The position numbers and the translations under genes were made by a program. Positions 25,686 through 35,161 of a stretch of 64,000 bases of DNA are shown in pieces. Positions within the stretch are counted from its first letter, which is position 1. Every line of letters starts with the position of its first letter. The notes beneath the pieces are model-generated. The model saw only the letters and a list, made by a program, of their open reading frames with translations, was not told the DNA's origin and did no database searches. Location: contig JAGLBA010000007.1 in the NCBI GenBank assembly GCA_018260475.1, forward strand, positions 1-64,000, read 5' to 3'. The DNA is from Chryseobacterium sp. (GTDB lineage Bacteria; Bacteroidota; Bacteroidia; Flavobacteriales; Weeksellaceae).

Positions 25686-26195
25686 TCACCCAATATTCAA
25701 CACACCTTGGCGGCACAACTCTATGATCTCATCTACTTTTTCTGTGGTCAGGTTTTCATGGTAGAATTTTCCAAGTTGCATCATTGGTGCATAACCACAC
25801 GCCCCAAGACATTCTGCCGGCTTCAAAGTAAACATGCCGTCGGCGGTAGTTTCGCCGTCTTTTATATTTAAAGTTTCTCGGATATAGTCTAAAATCTTTT
25901 CGCTACCTCGAAGCATACAGGGGCCGGTTCTGCAAACTTCCAATACATATTTCCCTACCGGCTTCATATTGAACATGGTATAGAAAGTGGCCACTTCATA
26001 CACTTCAATAGGTTGAATATCAAGTATTTCTGCTACATAATCCATCACGGGAACATCTAACCAGCCACCAAACTCCTTTTGTGCAATATGCAACAAAGGA
26101 ATCAGCGCAGATTTTTGTTTCCCCTTAGGATATCTCGCGATAAGTTTATTTATCTGCTCAAGAGTTTCAGGTTTAAAAGCAATAGTTTCGCTCAC
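25686..26195 (-). CDS. nuoE: NADH-quinone oxidoreductase subunit E
   Basis: 169 residues, thioredoxin-like 2Fe-2S protein carrying cluster N1a. Ligands are in 'VCRTGPCMLRG' (two Cys) and 'ECLGACGYAPMM' (two Cys). Partner of NuoF in the NADH-oxidising module. It is 117 nt downstream of nuoD across an AT-rich spacer with TTTTGAATTTTGAA-like repeats. Confidence 0.95.
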   Translation of the reverse strand: MSETIAFKPETLEQINKLIARYPKGKQKSALIPLLHIAQKEFGGWLDVPVMDYVAEILDIQPIEVYEVATFYTMFNMKPVGKYVLEVCRTGPCMLRGSEKILDYIRETLNIKDGETTADGMFTLKPAECLGACGYAPMMQLGKFYHENLTTEKVDEIIELCRQGVLNIG

Positions 26196-26312
26196 TTTAT
26201 TCAGTTTTGAATTTTGAATTTTAGATTTTGAAATAAATCAAGTCTAAAATCATTAACTAATATCTATTTTTTATTGAACATTAAATTTGAAACATTCAAA
26301 ATTTAACATTTT

Positions 26313-27545
26313 TTACGCATCCAATTCTCCCGCAATCACATTCATGGAACTCAATGTCACGACGGCATCGGAGATTACCGAGCCCGTAATCATCTCAGGA
26401 TAGGCCTGATAATAGATGAAACAAGGTCTTCTGAAATGCAATCTGTACGGGCTTCTACCACCATCCGAAACGAGGTAGAAACCAAGTTCGCCATTACCAC
26501 CTTCCACAGCGTGATATACTTCGCCTACTGGAATTTCCGTTTCGCCCATCACGATTTTGAAATGGTAAATCAGTGCTTCCATTTTCGTGTAAACATCCGC
26601 TTTTTCAGGAAGATAGAAATCCGGTACCTCAGCATGGAATGGCCCTTCTGGAAGATTTTTATAGGCTTGGTTGATGATTTTCAAACTCTCCCAAATCTCC
26701 TGCTGGCGCACCATGAAACGGTCGTAAGTATCGCCGCCTGTTCCGATAGGTATGTTGAAATCGAAATCTTGGTAGGAACTGTACGGCTGTGCAACGCGAA
26801 CATCATAATCCACACCCGCTGCACGAAGATTTGGACCTGTAAAACCATAACTCAATGCACGATCTGCAGAAATGGCTCCTGCACCGATGGTGCGATCCAT
26901 GAAAATTCTATTGCGCTCCAGCATGGTTGAAAATTCGCCAAACCTTTTCGGAAAGGTTTTAAGAAAATCTTGCAAAAGTTCGTGGAATTTTGGTGAAAAA
27001 TCTCTCTCAAAACCACCGATTCTCCCCATGTTGGTCGTCATACGATAACCGCAGATTTGCTCATACATATCATAAATGCGCTCGCGATCTTGGAACATAT
27101 AAGTAAATCCGGTGAGTGCGCCGGTATCCACACCGATTACGGCGTTACAAACCAGATGGTCGGAGATACGCGCCAGTTCCATCATGATGATACGCATATA
27201 ATCTACCCGTTTTGGCGTTTCGCAGCCGATAAGTTTTTCCACCGTCATGTGCCATCCTATGTTGTTGATAGGCGCCGAGCAGTAGTTCATACGGTCGGTG
27301 AGCGTAGTGATTTGAGCAAAATTCCTTCTCTCTGAAATTTTTTCGAAAGCACGGTGAATATACCCTACGGTTTGTTCGGAATGGAGGATTCTCTCCCCAT
27401 CCATCGTGAGGATGTTTTGGAAAACACCATGAGTCGCCGGGTGTGTAGGCCCGAGGTTGAGGGTGTAAAGTTGCCCATCAATCTGTTCTTTGGCGTCGTA
27501 ATTGGTAAGTATGTTGCTAAGTGCGTTATCTTTCATTTCAATCAT
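26313..27545 (-). CDS. nuoD: NADH-quinone oxidoreductase subunit D
   Basis: 410 residues (an internal ATG at residue 4 is an equally good start). The 49-kDa quinone-site subunit: 'LGPTHPATHGVFQNILTMDG', with the quinone-binding His, and 'GYIHRAFEKISERR' are present. NuoC and NuoD are separate genes, unlike the NuoCD fusion of E. coli. Confidence 0.96.
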   Translation of the reverse strand: MIEMKDNALSNILTNYDAKEQIDGQLYTLNLGPTHPATHGVFQNILTMDGERILHSEQTVGYIHRAFEKISERRNFAQITTLTDRMNYCSAPINNIGWHMTVEKLIGCETPKRVDYMRIIMMELARISDHLVCNAVIGVDTGALTGFTYMFQDRERIYDMYEQICGYRMTTNMGRIGGFERDFSPKFHELLQDFLKTFPKRFGEFSTMLERNRIFMDRTIGAGAISADRALSYGFTGPNLRAAGVDYDVRVAQPYSSYQDFDFNIPIGTGGDTYDRFMVRQQEIWESLKIINQAYKNLPEGPFHAEVPDFYLPEKADVYTKMEALIYHFKIVMGETEIPVGEVYHAVEGGNGELGFYLVSDGGRSPYRLHFRRPCFIYYQAYPEMITGSVISDAVVTLSSMNVIAGELDA

Positions 27546-27600
27546 TGATAATTGATCGTTGATAATTGAAATCGATCATCAATTATCATCCATCACTAAT
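27540..27600. repeat. Short interrupted repeats of TTGATAATTGA between nuoC and nuoD
   Basis: The spacer contains TTGATAATTGA twice in direct orientation (about 27545-27569) and a diverged inverted copy ATCAATTATCA further right. Such AT-rich units recur in intergenic DNA of related bacteria as far as I recall; their function is unknown. Confidence 0.4.
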
Positions 27601-27602
27601 AT

Positions 27603-28097
27603 TTATCTTCCGAACATTTTATCATCTTTATCAGTTCTTGTGCCATCCTCCAGTGCATATTGTTTCAACATAGGGTGGTAGCCAAGATCGGGATCATTCA
27701 GGATAACCCTTAAGTCAGGATGTCCTTTGAATTTGATTCCGTAGAAATCATAGGTCTCACGCTCCATCCAATTGGCACCGGCATAGAGGTCTGTGATAGT
27801 TTCCGTTTCGGCATTATCTTTCGGTAGAAAAGTTTTTAGGCGAAGTCGCGTGTTGCTTTCCAAATTATGAAGATGGTAAACTACACCCAATTCGCGTTCT
27901 TCTTGCTCAGGGTAATGGATACCACAGATATCCGTGAGGAACATAAAGTTCAATGTAGAAGATTTCAAATGATGAATAACTTTTTTGATCTCTTCTTTTT
28001 TAATCTCGACGGTCAGAAGGCCATAAGGCTCTGCAGAAGCTACTACGGCTTCCGGAAACTCCCTGTTGATGGCTTCTAAAACAAATTTGTTCGTCAT
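27603..28097 (-). CDS. nuoC: NADH-quinone oxidoreductase subunit C
   Basis: 164 residues, 30-kDa subunit. The signature 'ERETYDFYGIKFKGHPDLRVIL' is complete. It contacts NuoD and NuoB in the connecting module. 57 nt upstream of nuoD. Confidence 0.94.
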   Translation of the reverse strand: MTNKFVLEAINREFPEAVVASAEPYGLLTVEIKKEEIKKVIHHLKSSTLNFMFLTDICGIHYPEQEERELGVVYHLHNLESNTRLRLKTFLPKDNAETETITDLYAGANWMERETYDFYGIKFKGHPDLRVILNDPDLGYHPMLKQYALEDGTRTDKDDKMFGR

Positions 28098-28148
28098 AAA
28101 TTTACTTAAAATTCCAAGTTTTATTTAAATAAAATTGGATGCATATTT

Positions 28149-28706
28149 TTACTTGATGTCGTAATTTTCCAATAAGTGTTGGTATTCCGGCAAATCTCTT
28201 CTGCGCAGGCTTTCCCCTTGGGCTAAAGCCTGTACTTGCATAAAACCTTCCAAAATCTGTTCTGGTCTTGGCGGGCAGCCCGGCACATACACATCCACAG
28301 GAATCACTTTGTCTATGCCTTGCAACACAGAATAGGTATCAAAAATTCCGCCGCTACACGCACATGCTCCCACAGCGATCACCCATTTTGGTTCTGCCAT
28401 TTGGGAATAAACTTCTTTTAGGATAGGCCCCAGTTTTTTAGAAATCGTACCGCAAACTAATATCACATCGGCTTGTCTTGGGGAGAAACTCATTCTCTCG
28501 CCACCGAAACGCGCAAGGTCATAATTCGGTCCCATGGTCGCCATGAATTCAATTCCGCAGCAAGAAGTTGCAAACGGCAGTGGCCATAGGGAATAAGACC
28601 GCGCCATGCCGATAAGGTCACTCAGTTTTGTGGCAAAAAAGCCTTCGCCACCTACGCCTTGTGGCGCAGGTGCATTGGTATTTATAGTTGGTGTGTTTTC
28701 AGCCAT
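28149..28706 (-). CDS. nuoB: NADH-quinone oxidoreductase subunit B
   Basis: 185 residues from the ATG at 28704-28706 (a TTG four codons earlier is less likely). Carries the terminal cluster N2: the tandem Cys in '[12 protein letters not shown]', plus Cys in '[11 protein letters not shown]' and '[10 protein letters not shown]'. It donates electrons to quinone. The N-terminal 20 residues are Pro/Asn-rich and variable. Confidence 0.95.
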   Translation of the reverse strand: MAENTPTINTNAPAPQGVGGEGFFATKLSDLIGMARSYSLWPLPFATSCCGIEFMATMGPNYDLARFGGERMSFSPRQADVILVCGTISKKLGPILKEVYSQMAEPKWVIAVGACACSGGIFDTYSVLQGIDKVIPVDVYVPGCPPRPEQILEGFMQVQALAQGESLRRRDLPEYQHLLENYDIK

Positions 28707-28744
28707 TATTTTAATCAAATTTTAAAAATTTAATCTTTGCAAAA

Positions 28745-29116
28745 TTATTTGTTCCAATCCAGTGCGCCTCGCTTCAGCACATATAAAAATCCCACAAAAA
28801 ATATCGCCACGAATGTAAGTACCGCGATAAATCCTTCGATGCCAAATTCTTTGAAATTCACAGCGTAGGGATAGAAAAATACAATTTCTATATCAAAAAG
28901 TACGAAAAGGATAGCTGTAAGGAAATATTTTATAGAAAAAGGCGTCCTGGCGTTGCCCTCGCTCTCTATACCGCACTCGAAGTTTTTATTTTTCTCTGTG
29001 TCGCCTTTTTTCTGTCTAGGGCCGAGAAAATGCGCACCTAAAAGGGATAAGGCCACGAAACCAACCGCCACAATGGCTTGGATGATAATCGGGATGTAAT
29101 TTTCAGGTAAGTTCAT
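28745..29116 (-). CDS. nuoA: NADH-quinone oxidoreductase subunit A
   Basis: 123 residues, three membrane helices. The conserved loop 'FECGIESEGNARTPFSIKYF' carries the quinone-site Cys. First gene of the operon (order A-B-C-D-E-F-barrel-G-H-I-J-K-L-M-N). Confidence 0.95.
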   Translation of the reverse strand: MNLPENYIPIIIQAIVAVGFVALSLLGAHFLGPRQKKGDTEKNKNFECGIESEGNARTPFSIKYFLTAILFVLFDIEIVFFYPYAVNFKEFGIEGFIAVLTFVAIFFVGFLYVLKRGALDWNK

Positions 29117-29138
29117 AATCGCAATTTGTATCTAATTG

Positions 29139-29146
29139 CAAATTTA
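29139..29146 (-). promoter_or_regulatory. -7 element (TAAATTTG) of the nuo operon
   Basis: Minus-strand TAAATTTG lies 22 nt before the nuoA ATG, with a TTTTG about 15 bp further upstream that could serve as a -33 element at shorter than usual spacing. Confidence 0.5.
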
Positions 29147-29225
29147 AGCAAATAAGTAGAACAAAAGAAATATCTTTTGGAAAATACAGCGATTTATTCC
29201 GAGAAATTTTTGAACTTAAAACTGG

Positions 29226-29405
29226 CTATTTTTTACGCATTTTTTTCAACATCACAAACGCCATCCACGAAATATAACCGAAGATAATACTTGCAAAAAG
29301 AATGTTAAGTGCAGTATTAATTCTGTCATCTCCAATTTGAAAGAAAAAGTTATACAGCAGGAAAGCCGCCACCAGAGTTCCGTAGATATAGAGGTGTTTT
29401 TTCAT
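29226..29405 (-). CDS. Small two-helix membrane protein
   Basis: 59 residues from the ATG at 29403-29405 (a TTG two codons earlier is the alternative). Two hydrophobic segments ('YIYGTLVAAFLLYNFFF' and 'NILFASIIFGYISWMAFVML') joined by a short polar loop, with a Lys/Arg-rich C-terminus. Starts 6 nt after the stop of the GNAT-like gene, so it is co-transcribed with it. Family not recognised; function unknown. Confidence 0.6.
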   Translation of the reverse strand: MKKHLYIYGTLVAAFLLYNFFFQIGDDRINTALNILFASIIFGYISWMAFVMLKKMRKK

Positions 29406-29411
29406 GATCAA

Positions 29412-30563
29412 TCAATTTTCGGTGTTAAATTCCCAATCTTGTACCTGGATTGCGTAAGTCCGGCGGCGCTTATGATTTACGGGATTATAGTCTTGCCAAA
29501 GCATCTGTACGCTCTTATTTTCTTCCAGTTCGGGATTGGTTTCCGTGTATTTGATGCCTAACTTCCGGAAACGGACAAATATTTCCTTAAAAATAATCGC
29601 CGTTACGCCTCGTCGCTGATAGTCTGGATGTATGCCGATGAGGTAGAAATTGGCTCGGTCGTTTTTCTTTCCAGCTTGTAGGAAATGCCACCATCCAAAG
29701 GGAAACAATTTGCCCCGGCTTTTGCGCAAAGCCTCGGAATAGGAGGGCATTGTAATGGCAAACGCCACCAACTCACCGTGAGGATCGGCAATGCAGATGA
29801 CATAATCTTTATCAATAAAAGGGAAGTACTTTTCTTTATAGGTTTGGATTTGCTCCTCCGAAATCGGCGTATAGGTGGAAAGATGCTTGTAGGAATGATC
29901 CAAAAGGCGGAACATGGGCTCCACATAGGGTAGGATTTCTTTTTTATTGTTGAAACGAAGCACCTTTAAGCCATATTTTTCTGCGACAAGCGAACTGAAT
30001 TTTTCAACTTTTTCAGGAAGTGTTTTCGGAAAATTGATCTCAAATTCCACCCATTCTTTTTCCTTTTTTAAACCTAAATCTTCCAGATGTTTGGGGTAAT
30101 AATCGTAGTTGTAAAGCCCGATCATAGTCGCCTGCCGATCGAACCCCATAGTGAGCATCCCGGCTTTGTCTAAATTGGTAAAGCCCATTGGGCCTTCAAT
30201 TTTGCTGATATTTTTTTCTTTGGCAAACGAAATCGCAGTATCAATCAATGCTTTCGAAACTTCAAAATCATCAATAAAATCTAACCACCCGAAGCGCACC
30301 TTGCTGATTCCCAATTCTTTCTCTTCTTTATGATTGATCATAACAGCTATTCGGCCAACAACTTTCCCATCTTTATAGGCAAGAAATTGTTTCGCCTCCG
30401 AATAACTTAAAGCCGGATTTTCCGAAGGATTCCAAATGTTTTTTTCTTCATTAATTAATGATGGGACATAATTTTTACTATTTTTGTAAAGTTCCATCGG
30501 AAATTTAATGAAATTCATTAACTCCTCTGAGTTTTTAACTTCAATTACCAAGATTTCGGGCAT
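29412..30563 (-). CDS. GNAT-fold protein of unknown substrate
   Basis: 383 residues, conserved in Bacteroidota. The N-terminal part resembles an inactive GNAT-like half ('FLAYKDGKVVGRIAVMIN'). The C-terminal half contains an acetyl-CoA-site-like stretch 'LIGIHPDYQRRGVTAIIFKE' (Q/RxxGxxA pattern). Similar proteins are often annotated simply as N-acetyltransferase and sometimes misnamed GTP cyclohydrolase. The acyl acceptor is unknown. A TATATTTG -7 element is at 30583-30590, 19 nt before the ATG. It is operonic with the small membrane protein. Confidence 0.7.
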   Translation of the reverse strand: MPEILVIEVKNSEELMNFIKFPMELYKNSKNYVPSLINEEKNIWNPSENPALSYSEAKQFLAYKDGKVVGRIAVMINHKEEKELGISKVRFGWLDFIDDFEVSKALIDTAISFAKEKNISKIEGPMGFTNLDKAGMLTMGFDRQATMIGLYNYDYYPKHLEDLGLKKEKEWVEFEINFPKTLPEKVEKFSSLVAEKYGLKVLRFNNKKEILPYVEPMFRLLDHSYKHLSTYTPISEEQIQTYKEKYFPFIDKDYVICIADPHGELVAFAITMPSYSEALRKSRGKLFPFGWWHFLQAGKKNDRANFYLIGIHPDYQRRGVTAIIFKEIFVRFRKLGIKYTETNPELEENKSVQMLWQDYNPVNHKRRRTYAIQVQDWEFNTEN

Positions 30564-30675
30564 GCTTTCTTATTTGTGGAAACAAATATAATTGATTAAA
30601 ATAAATATCGAAACTTTGGCACATTTTTTAAAGCAGTAAAGCGACTACAAAATGTATAAAAAAATTTAACATAAA

Positions 30676-31383
30676 ATGACAGGATATTATTTAATTATTG
30701 GGCTATCAATGCTCGTAAGTTGGTGGGTCTCTTCCAGACTAAAATCTAAATTTGAACACTACTCACAAGTACACCTCCGAAATGGTTTGTCCGGAAAAGA
30801 AGTGGCGGAGAAAATGTTGAGAGACAACGGAATTACCGATGTTCAGGTGATTTCAGTTCCTGGCCAGTTGACGGATCATTATAACCCGGCGAATAAGACG
30901 GTAAATTTATCAGAAGGAGTTTATATGCAAAGGAACGCTGCGGCAGCAGCGGTCGCGGCTCACGAATGTGGTCATGCAGTTCAACATGCGGTTGGTTATT
31001 CTATGTTGCAACTCAGATCCAAATTAGTTCCGGTTGTGAATATCAGTTCTAATTTAATGCAGTTTGTACTCATTGCTGGTATTGGTTTGATGGCTGCAAC
31101 AAGAACTATCGAAAATCCGAACGGGAATACTACTGTTTTGACAATTGGCGTGTTGATGTTTGCGGTAACCACTTTATTTGCTTTCGTTACTTTGCCGGTG
31201 GAATACGACGCGAGCAACAGAGCGATGAAATGGTTGAAAGATACTGGAACCGTAACTGCGGAAGAATATGTTGGCGTTCAAGACTCTCTGAAATGGGCGG
31301 CCAGAACTTATCTGGTAGCAGCGTTAGGATCATTGGCGCAGTTGCTTTATTGGGGTTCGATGCTGATTGGAAGAAGGGATTAA
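30676..31383 (+). CDS. YugP-like zinc metallopeptidase, membrane-bound
   Basis: 235 residues. N-terminal membrane helix, then a cytoplasmic-side segment with VAAHECGHAVQHA (HExxH-type zinc site) and 'NLSEGVYMQRNAAAAAVAAH' before it, followed by two or three more membrane helices and 'PVEYDASNRAMKWL', whose Glu or Asp could be the third ligand. This is the Zn_peptidase_2 (YugP/DUF2265) family. Substrates are unknown. Transcribed alone, convergent with the IMPACT-family gene (3-nt gap). Confidence 0.85.
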   Translation: MTGYYLIIGLSMLVSWWVSSRLKSKFEHYSQVHLRNGLSGKEVAEKMLRDNGITDVQVISVPGQLTDHYNPANKTVNLSEGVYMQRNAAAAAVAAHECGHAVQHAVGYSMLQLRSKLVPVVNISSNLMQFVLIAGIGLMAATRTIENPNGNTTVLTIGVLMFAVTTLFAFVTLPVEYDASNRAMKWLKDTGTVTAEEYVGVQDSLKWAARTYLVAALGSLAQLLYWGSMLIGRRD

Positions 31384-31386
31384 GTT

Positions 31387-31983
31387 TTATAAAAACTCAA
31401 AAGAAATATGTTGCATCTCGGAAAGTTTTTCCGAGATAATTTCTTTATGGGAGGCCTTCAAGGACGCCGTTATAATATACTTTTCAGAGGTTTCAAAGCT
31501 TAATATTTTTGCATCAAATTTATTTAGCATTGTAAAAATGACATTATGCTGTGCGAGCGGGAATGTGATTTTGAGTTGAGATTCGAGTTCTTTTACGATA
31601 ATTTCGGCTTCGTGCAAAGTTATTTTTGCCGTTTCTTTATAGGCTTTTACCAACCCGGACACGCCCAATTTGGTGCCACCGTAGTAGCGCACCGCGATGA
31701 TCAAGATATTAGTAAGCTCGTTGGCCAGGAGTTGGTTGTACATTGGCAGCCCGGCGCTTCCAGAGGGCTCACCGTCATCATTAGCGCGGTAGTTTTCACC
31801 ATTTAGTCCGAGGCGAAATGCATAGCAATGGTGCGTAGCTTTTGGGTGTTCCGCACGAATTTTTTCCAGAGCAGCTTTTAGTTCTGCCTGGTTGTTCACG
31901 GGAAATGCAAACCCGATGAATTTGCTGCCCTTCTCTTTCAGCAGAATATTTTCAACGGGATGTGAAATGGTTTTAAAATTCAA
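31387..31983 (-). CDS. IMPACT/YigZ family protein
   Basis: 198 residues starting with TTG at 31981-31983; no in-frame ATG gives the conserved N-terminus. 'KEKGSKFIGFAFPV', 'ATHHCYAFRLG', 'NDDGEPSGSAGLPM' and 'VVRYYGGTKLG'-type sequence (here AVRYYGGTKLGVSGLVKAY) are family hallmarks (UPF0029 domain), followed by a C-terminal ferredoxin-like domain. Bacterial members are of uncertain function; eukaryotic IMPACT regulates GCN2. It lies 32 nt downstream of ribD, probably in the same transcript. Confidence 0.88.
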   Translation of the reverse strand: MNFKTISHPVENILLKEKGSKFIGFAFPVNNQAELKAALEKIRAEHPKATHHCYAFRLGLNGENYRANDDGEPSGSAGLPMYNQLLANELTNILIIAVRYYGGTKLGVSGLVKAYKETAKITLHEAEIIVKELESQLKITFPLAQHNVIFTMLNKFDAKILSFETSEKYIITASLKASHKEIISEKLSEMQHISFEFL

Positions 31984-32015
31984 AAATTCGAGATTAAAAT
32001 TAATGTTAAAGCTAA

Positions 32016-33047
32016 CTAATATATTTCTTTTTTGAAAAATTCTATAATGTTACCTCTGAAATTTTCTACTTTAAAAGGTTTAGCATCAAAATTTGGAGCT
32101 TTCGTGCCATTTTTTAAAAAGAGGTCGGGATTTTTTATAACAATGGCTTCGTCCCAAAGATTTTCCGAAATAAAGTGCTGCAAAGTAAAACTTCCCCCTT
32201 CCACAATCACCGATTGGATGCCTTCTTCCCAAAGTTTTTGACTTAAGTTTTTTAAGAAATTTTCCTTTTCAATCTTAATATATTGAATATGGCTTTCTTG
32301 TCCTTCTTTTTTTAAATTAAAGACCAGGACAGGCGCTTCATTATTATAGATCTGAAAATCTTTTGGAACTTTTAAGTCGAAATCCACTAAAATCCTCACT
32401 GGGTTTTTACCTGAAACTTCGCGCACCGTAAGGCTGGGATTATCGTTCAAAGCTGTGTTGGATCCCACCAAAATAGCGTGTTCATCGGCGCGCATCTGGT
32501 GTACGAATTGTTTCGTTAATGCATTTCCGATTGGCATAGGCTGGAAGTTTTGGTCTAAAAATCCGTCCGCCGACTGTGCCCATTTCAAAATAATATACGG
32601 TCTTTGCTTTTTATGAAAAGTTAAAAATCTTTTGTTCAGTTCGTTGCACTCGTTTTCTAAAATCCCGGAAACGACTTCTATGCCTGCATCTTCCAGAATT
32701 TTTTTCCCTTTTCCATTCACTTTTTCGTGCGGATCCATGGCACCTATCACTACTTTTTTGAACCCAATTTCTTTCAGTTTCAAAGCGCAAGGCGGTGTTT
32801 TTCCGTAGTGCGAACAAGGTTCCAGGGAAACATAAATAGTGGATTCCGGCAGTTGATTTTTTTCTTTTACCGAGTTTATAGCGTTGATTTCTGCGTGTGG
32901 TTCGCCCGCTTTTTTATGGTAACCCTCGCCGATTATATTTCCGTTATGCACGATTACCGCACCTACCATAGGGTTAGGATAGGTGTTTCCGATGGCTTTT
33001 TTTGCCAGTTGGATGCAGCGGTGCATGTATTTTTGATCGTCGGTCAT
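32016..33047 (-). CDS. ribD: Riboflavin biosynthesis deaminase/reductase
   Basis: 343 residues. N-terminal cytidine-deaminase-like domain with zinc ligands in 'GEPHAEINAI' and 'EPCSHYGKTPPC'. C-terminal reductase domain from about residue 150 with 'ILKWAQSADGFL' and 'VEGGSFTLQHFI'. It catalyses the second and third steps from GTP toward riboflavin. No FMN riboswitch is visible upstream; the leader is only about 80 nt to the DUF349 gene and contains that gene's terminator. Confidence 0.94.
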   Translation of the reverse strand: MTDDQKYMHRCIQLAKKAIGNTYPNPMVGAVIVHNGNIIGEGYHKKAGEPHAEINAINSVKEKNQLPESTIYVSLEPCSHYGKTPPCALKLKEIGFKKVVIGAMDPHEKVNGKGKKILEDAGIEVVSGILENECNELNKRFLTFHKKQRPYIILKWAQSADGFLDQNFQPMPIGNALTKQFVHQMRADEHAILVGSNTALNDNPSLTVREVSGKNPVRILVDFDLKVPKDFQIYNNEAPVLVFNLKKEGQESHIQYIKIEKENFLKNLSQKLWEEGIQSVIVEGGSFTLQHFISENLWDEAIVIKNPDLFLKNGTKAPNFDAKPFKVENFRGNIIEFFKKEIY

Positions 33048-33067
33048 CAGAAGTTTTATATGATTAA

Positions 33068-33100
33068 AAAGGCGAAGACAAATTGCTTTGCTCCGCCTTT
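33068..33100 (-). terminator. Terminator of the DUF349 gene
   Basis: Minus-strand stem AAAGGCG / CGCCTTT followed by a short T tract, immediately after the DUF349 stop and before ribD. Confidence 0.6.
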
Positions 33101-33127
33101 ATTTTATGATAATTTAATTCACATTAC

Positions 33128-35080
33128 TTATTCTCCTGCGATAATGCTGTGGAGGTTTTGTTTTAGACTTTCCAACTGCGCTTTCTTCTCATCGATACGC
33201 TCAAAGGTATCTTTCAAGAGTGGATTATCGCGGCTTACATTTTTGCCAAAGAATCCGAGGTTGTTTTCCATTTTGGCGATTTCCGCTTCCAGATCTCCGA
33301 TTTGGTTTTTCATTTTGCGTGCCTTATCGGTAGTCTGTGCTTCCGAAAGATTATCGTCTTTTAAATCAAACTCATTTATTTTGTTGAGTCTAAGCTTATC
33401 GCGAAGGGTTTTGTTAAATTCGGTATTGATGTTGAGTTTGTCTTTAGGTACTTTCCCGATGGCGTTCCATTTACCTTTTATTTCCTCGATTTTTTCGATG
33501 CTGCCTTCCTCATCGGTGATTGTTTTAAGTTCCTCCAAAAGTGCGAGTTTACCTTTGTAATTTTCCTTCCAATTATCATTCACCGCATTGTTTTTTACAC
33601 GGTAGTTATCGAAGAAAACATTGCATGCAGCACGGAACTCCTCCCACATTTTATTTGCTTGATTCCTAGGTACATGGCCTACGGTTTTCCATTCTTCCTG
33701 AATTTTTTTGAAGAGTGGTAACGCCGTCTCCCAATCATCGGAATTCATATTGTCCTTAGCCGTCTGAATCAGTTCCTGTTTCTTTTGTAAATTATTAAAC
33801 TGACTGTTTTTCAAGTTCTTATAATAATCGTTTTTGGTCGTATTAAAGTTTCTAAGCGTTTCTTTAAAATCATTCCAGTTTTGGTTGGATTCTTTTCTCG
33901 GTACGCTACCTGTTTTTAGGAATTCTTCGCGCAGCTCTTCCACTTTTTTTATGGCTTGCTGCCAATAACTGTGCGTAATTTCTCCGGCAGGGGCTGCCAA
34001 AGCAACAATTTCTGCGATGATGCCGTTCTTTTTTTCCAGGTTCGCAGCCTGCTCAGCCTCGTGCACGGCATTCAGTTCAGATTTTCTGGCGTGGATGCTG
34101 TTGGAAATTTCCTTGAATTCATCCCAAGTTTTCTCACGGAATTCCTCCGCAACGGGTTCTGCCTCTTCCTTCCAAAGTTTGTGTAGATACTGCAGCTCGT
34201 TAAGGGCTTTTTGCACCACGCTCTCACTTTCAAGTTCTTTTGCTCTCGCGATGATGTGCTGCCTTTTCTCCAAGTTGTGTGCGTACTCTTGCTCCAGATA
34301 TTCTTTATTCATGTCCAGCATCGCATAAAATTGGTTGAGATGATGGAAATAGTTATTATTTAATAATTTAAACTCGGCTTTTGCAACCTGTCCGGCATTG
34401 GTCCACATTTCCTTAATTTCGCGGATGGCCTTAAAGAGGTTTGTGCCGGGTTCTGTATTTGTATAGAGGCTTTTAAGTTTTTCAATAATTTCTTGGCGGT
34501 GTTCCAGATTTTTTGAGTGCTCTTTTTCTTGCTCTCTTAAGTAAGCATCGTGCTTTTCGCGGAAAACGGATGTAAGTTCTTTCAGTTTGTTTTTTTGTGG
34601 ATGCTCCCAAGTGTTATCTTCAGATGCTTCGTCTGATTTATGCGCGGAAGTTTCCTTGTCCATCTTTTTTTGTGCAGCCTCTTTCAATTTGTTGAATTTT
34701 TTGCTGTCAGCAATGCCTTTAGGATCTTTAGTTGCGCTTTCCATGTCTGCTAATAATTCTTCCAGAGAACGGAGGTCGTATTCGTTTCCGGCTTCGTCGG
34801 ATGCTTTTTCCGGATCTATTTCGGACAGCACTTTTTCTTCAGGAATTGCCACGGAAGCTTCGGTATCTACATCAGCCTGATGTTCCGGTTGTGGCTCATC
34901 GTCTTTGATTTCTTGTTCAGGCGCAGTTTTATTCTCAGCCGGATCCACCTCGGACTGTACTTTTTCCTCAGCAATCGTTACCGATGTTTCAGTATCCATA
35001 TCGGCCTGATTTTTATCGGTATTTTCGATTGGGTTCAGTTGATTTTCTTCGTGTTCTGAAGTTTGGTTTTCCGGTGTCAT
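33128..35080 (-). CDS. DUF349 repeat coiled-coil protein
   Basis: About 650 residues from the ATG at 35078-35080 (an ATG 13 codons upstream gives a less conserved start). The first 120 residues are acidic and include two near-identical blocks (xVTIAEEKVQSEVDPAENK and xVAIPEEKVLSEIDPEK), an internal duplication. The rest is long helical sequence with repeated DUF349 units, each with a W-x(n)-G motif such as 'WKTVGHVPRNQANKMWEEF', 'WNAIGKVPKD' and 'WTNAGQVAKAEF'. The family is conserved in Bacteroidota; function is unknown. No membrane segment. Confidence 0.85.
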   Translation of the reverse strand: MTPENQTSEHEENQLNPIENTDKNQADMDTETSVTIAEEKVQSEVDPAENKTAPEQEIKDDEPQPEHQADVDTEASVAIPEEKVLSEIDPEKASDEAGNEYDLRSLEELLADMESATKDPKGIADSKKFNKLKEAAQKKMDKETSAHKSDEASEDNTWEHPQKNKLKELTSVFREKHDAYLREQEKEHSKNLEHRQEIIEKLKSLYTNTEPGTNLFKAIREIKEMWTNAGQVAKAEFKLLNNNYFHHLNQFYAMLDMNKEYLEQEYAHNLEKRQHIIARAKELESESVVQKALNELQYLHKLWKEEAEPVAEEFREKTWDEFKEISNSIHARKSELNAVHEAEQAANLEKKNGIIAEIVALAAPAGEITHSYWQQAIKKVEELREEFLKTGSVPRKESNQNWNDFKETLRNFNTTKNDYYKNLKNSQFNNLQKKQELIQTAKDNMNSDDWETALPLFKKIQEEWKTVGHVPRNQANKMWEEFRAACNVFFDNYRVKNNAVNDNWKENYKGKLALLEELKTITDEEGSIEKIEEIKGKWNAIGKVPKDKLNINTEFNKTLRDKLRLNKINEFDLKDDNLSEAQTTDKARKMKNQIGDLEAEIAKMENNLGFFGKNVSRDNPLLKDTFERIDEKKAQLESLKQNLHSIIAGE

Positions 35081-35161
35081 AGCAGATCTAAATTTGATTT
35101 GTTTAAAATATCCAGGCAAAATTCAGCCCGTAAAATAGCGCAATAAAAGTAGAGGTTTTTA

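Noticed and set aside
32727..33560. 277-codon plus-strand frame opposite ribD and the DUF349 gene
   Set aside because: Antisense to two well-supported genes and crossing their intergenic terminator; product is low-complexity Phe/Ser-rich.
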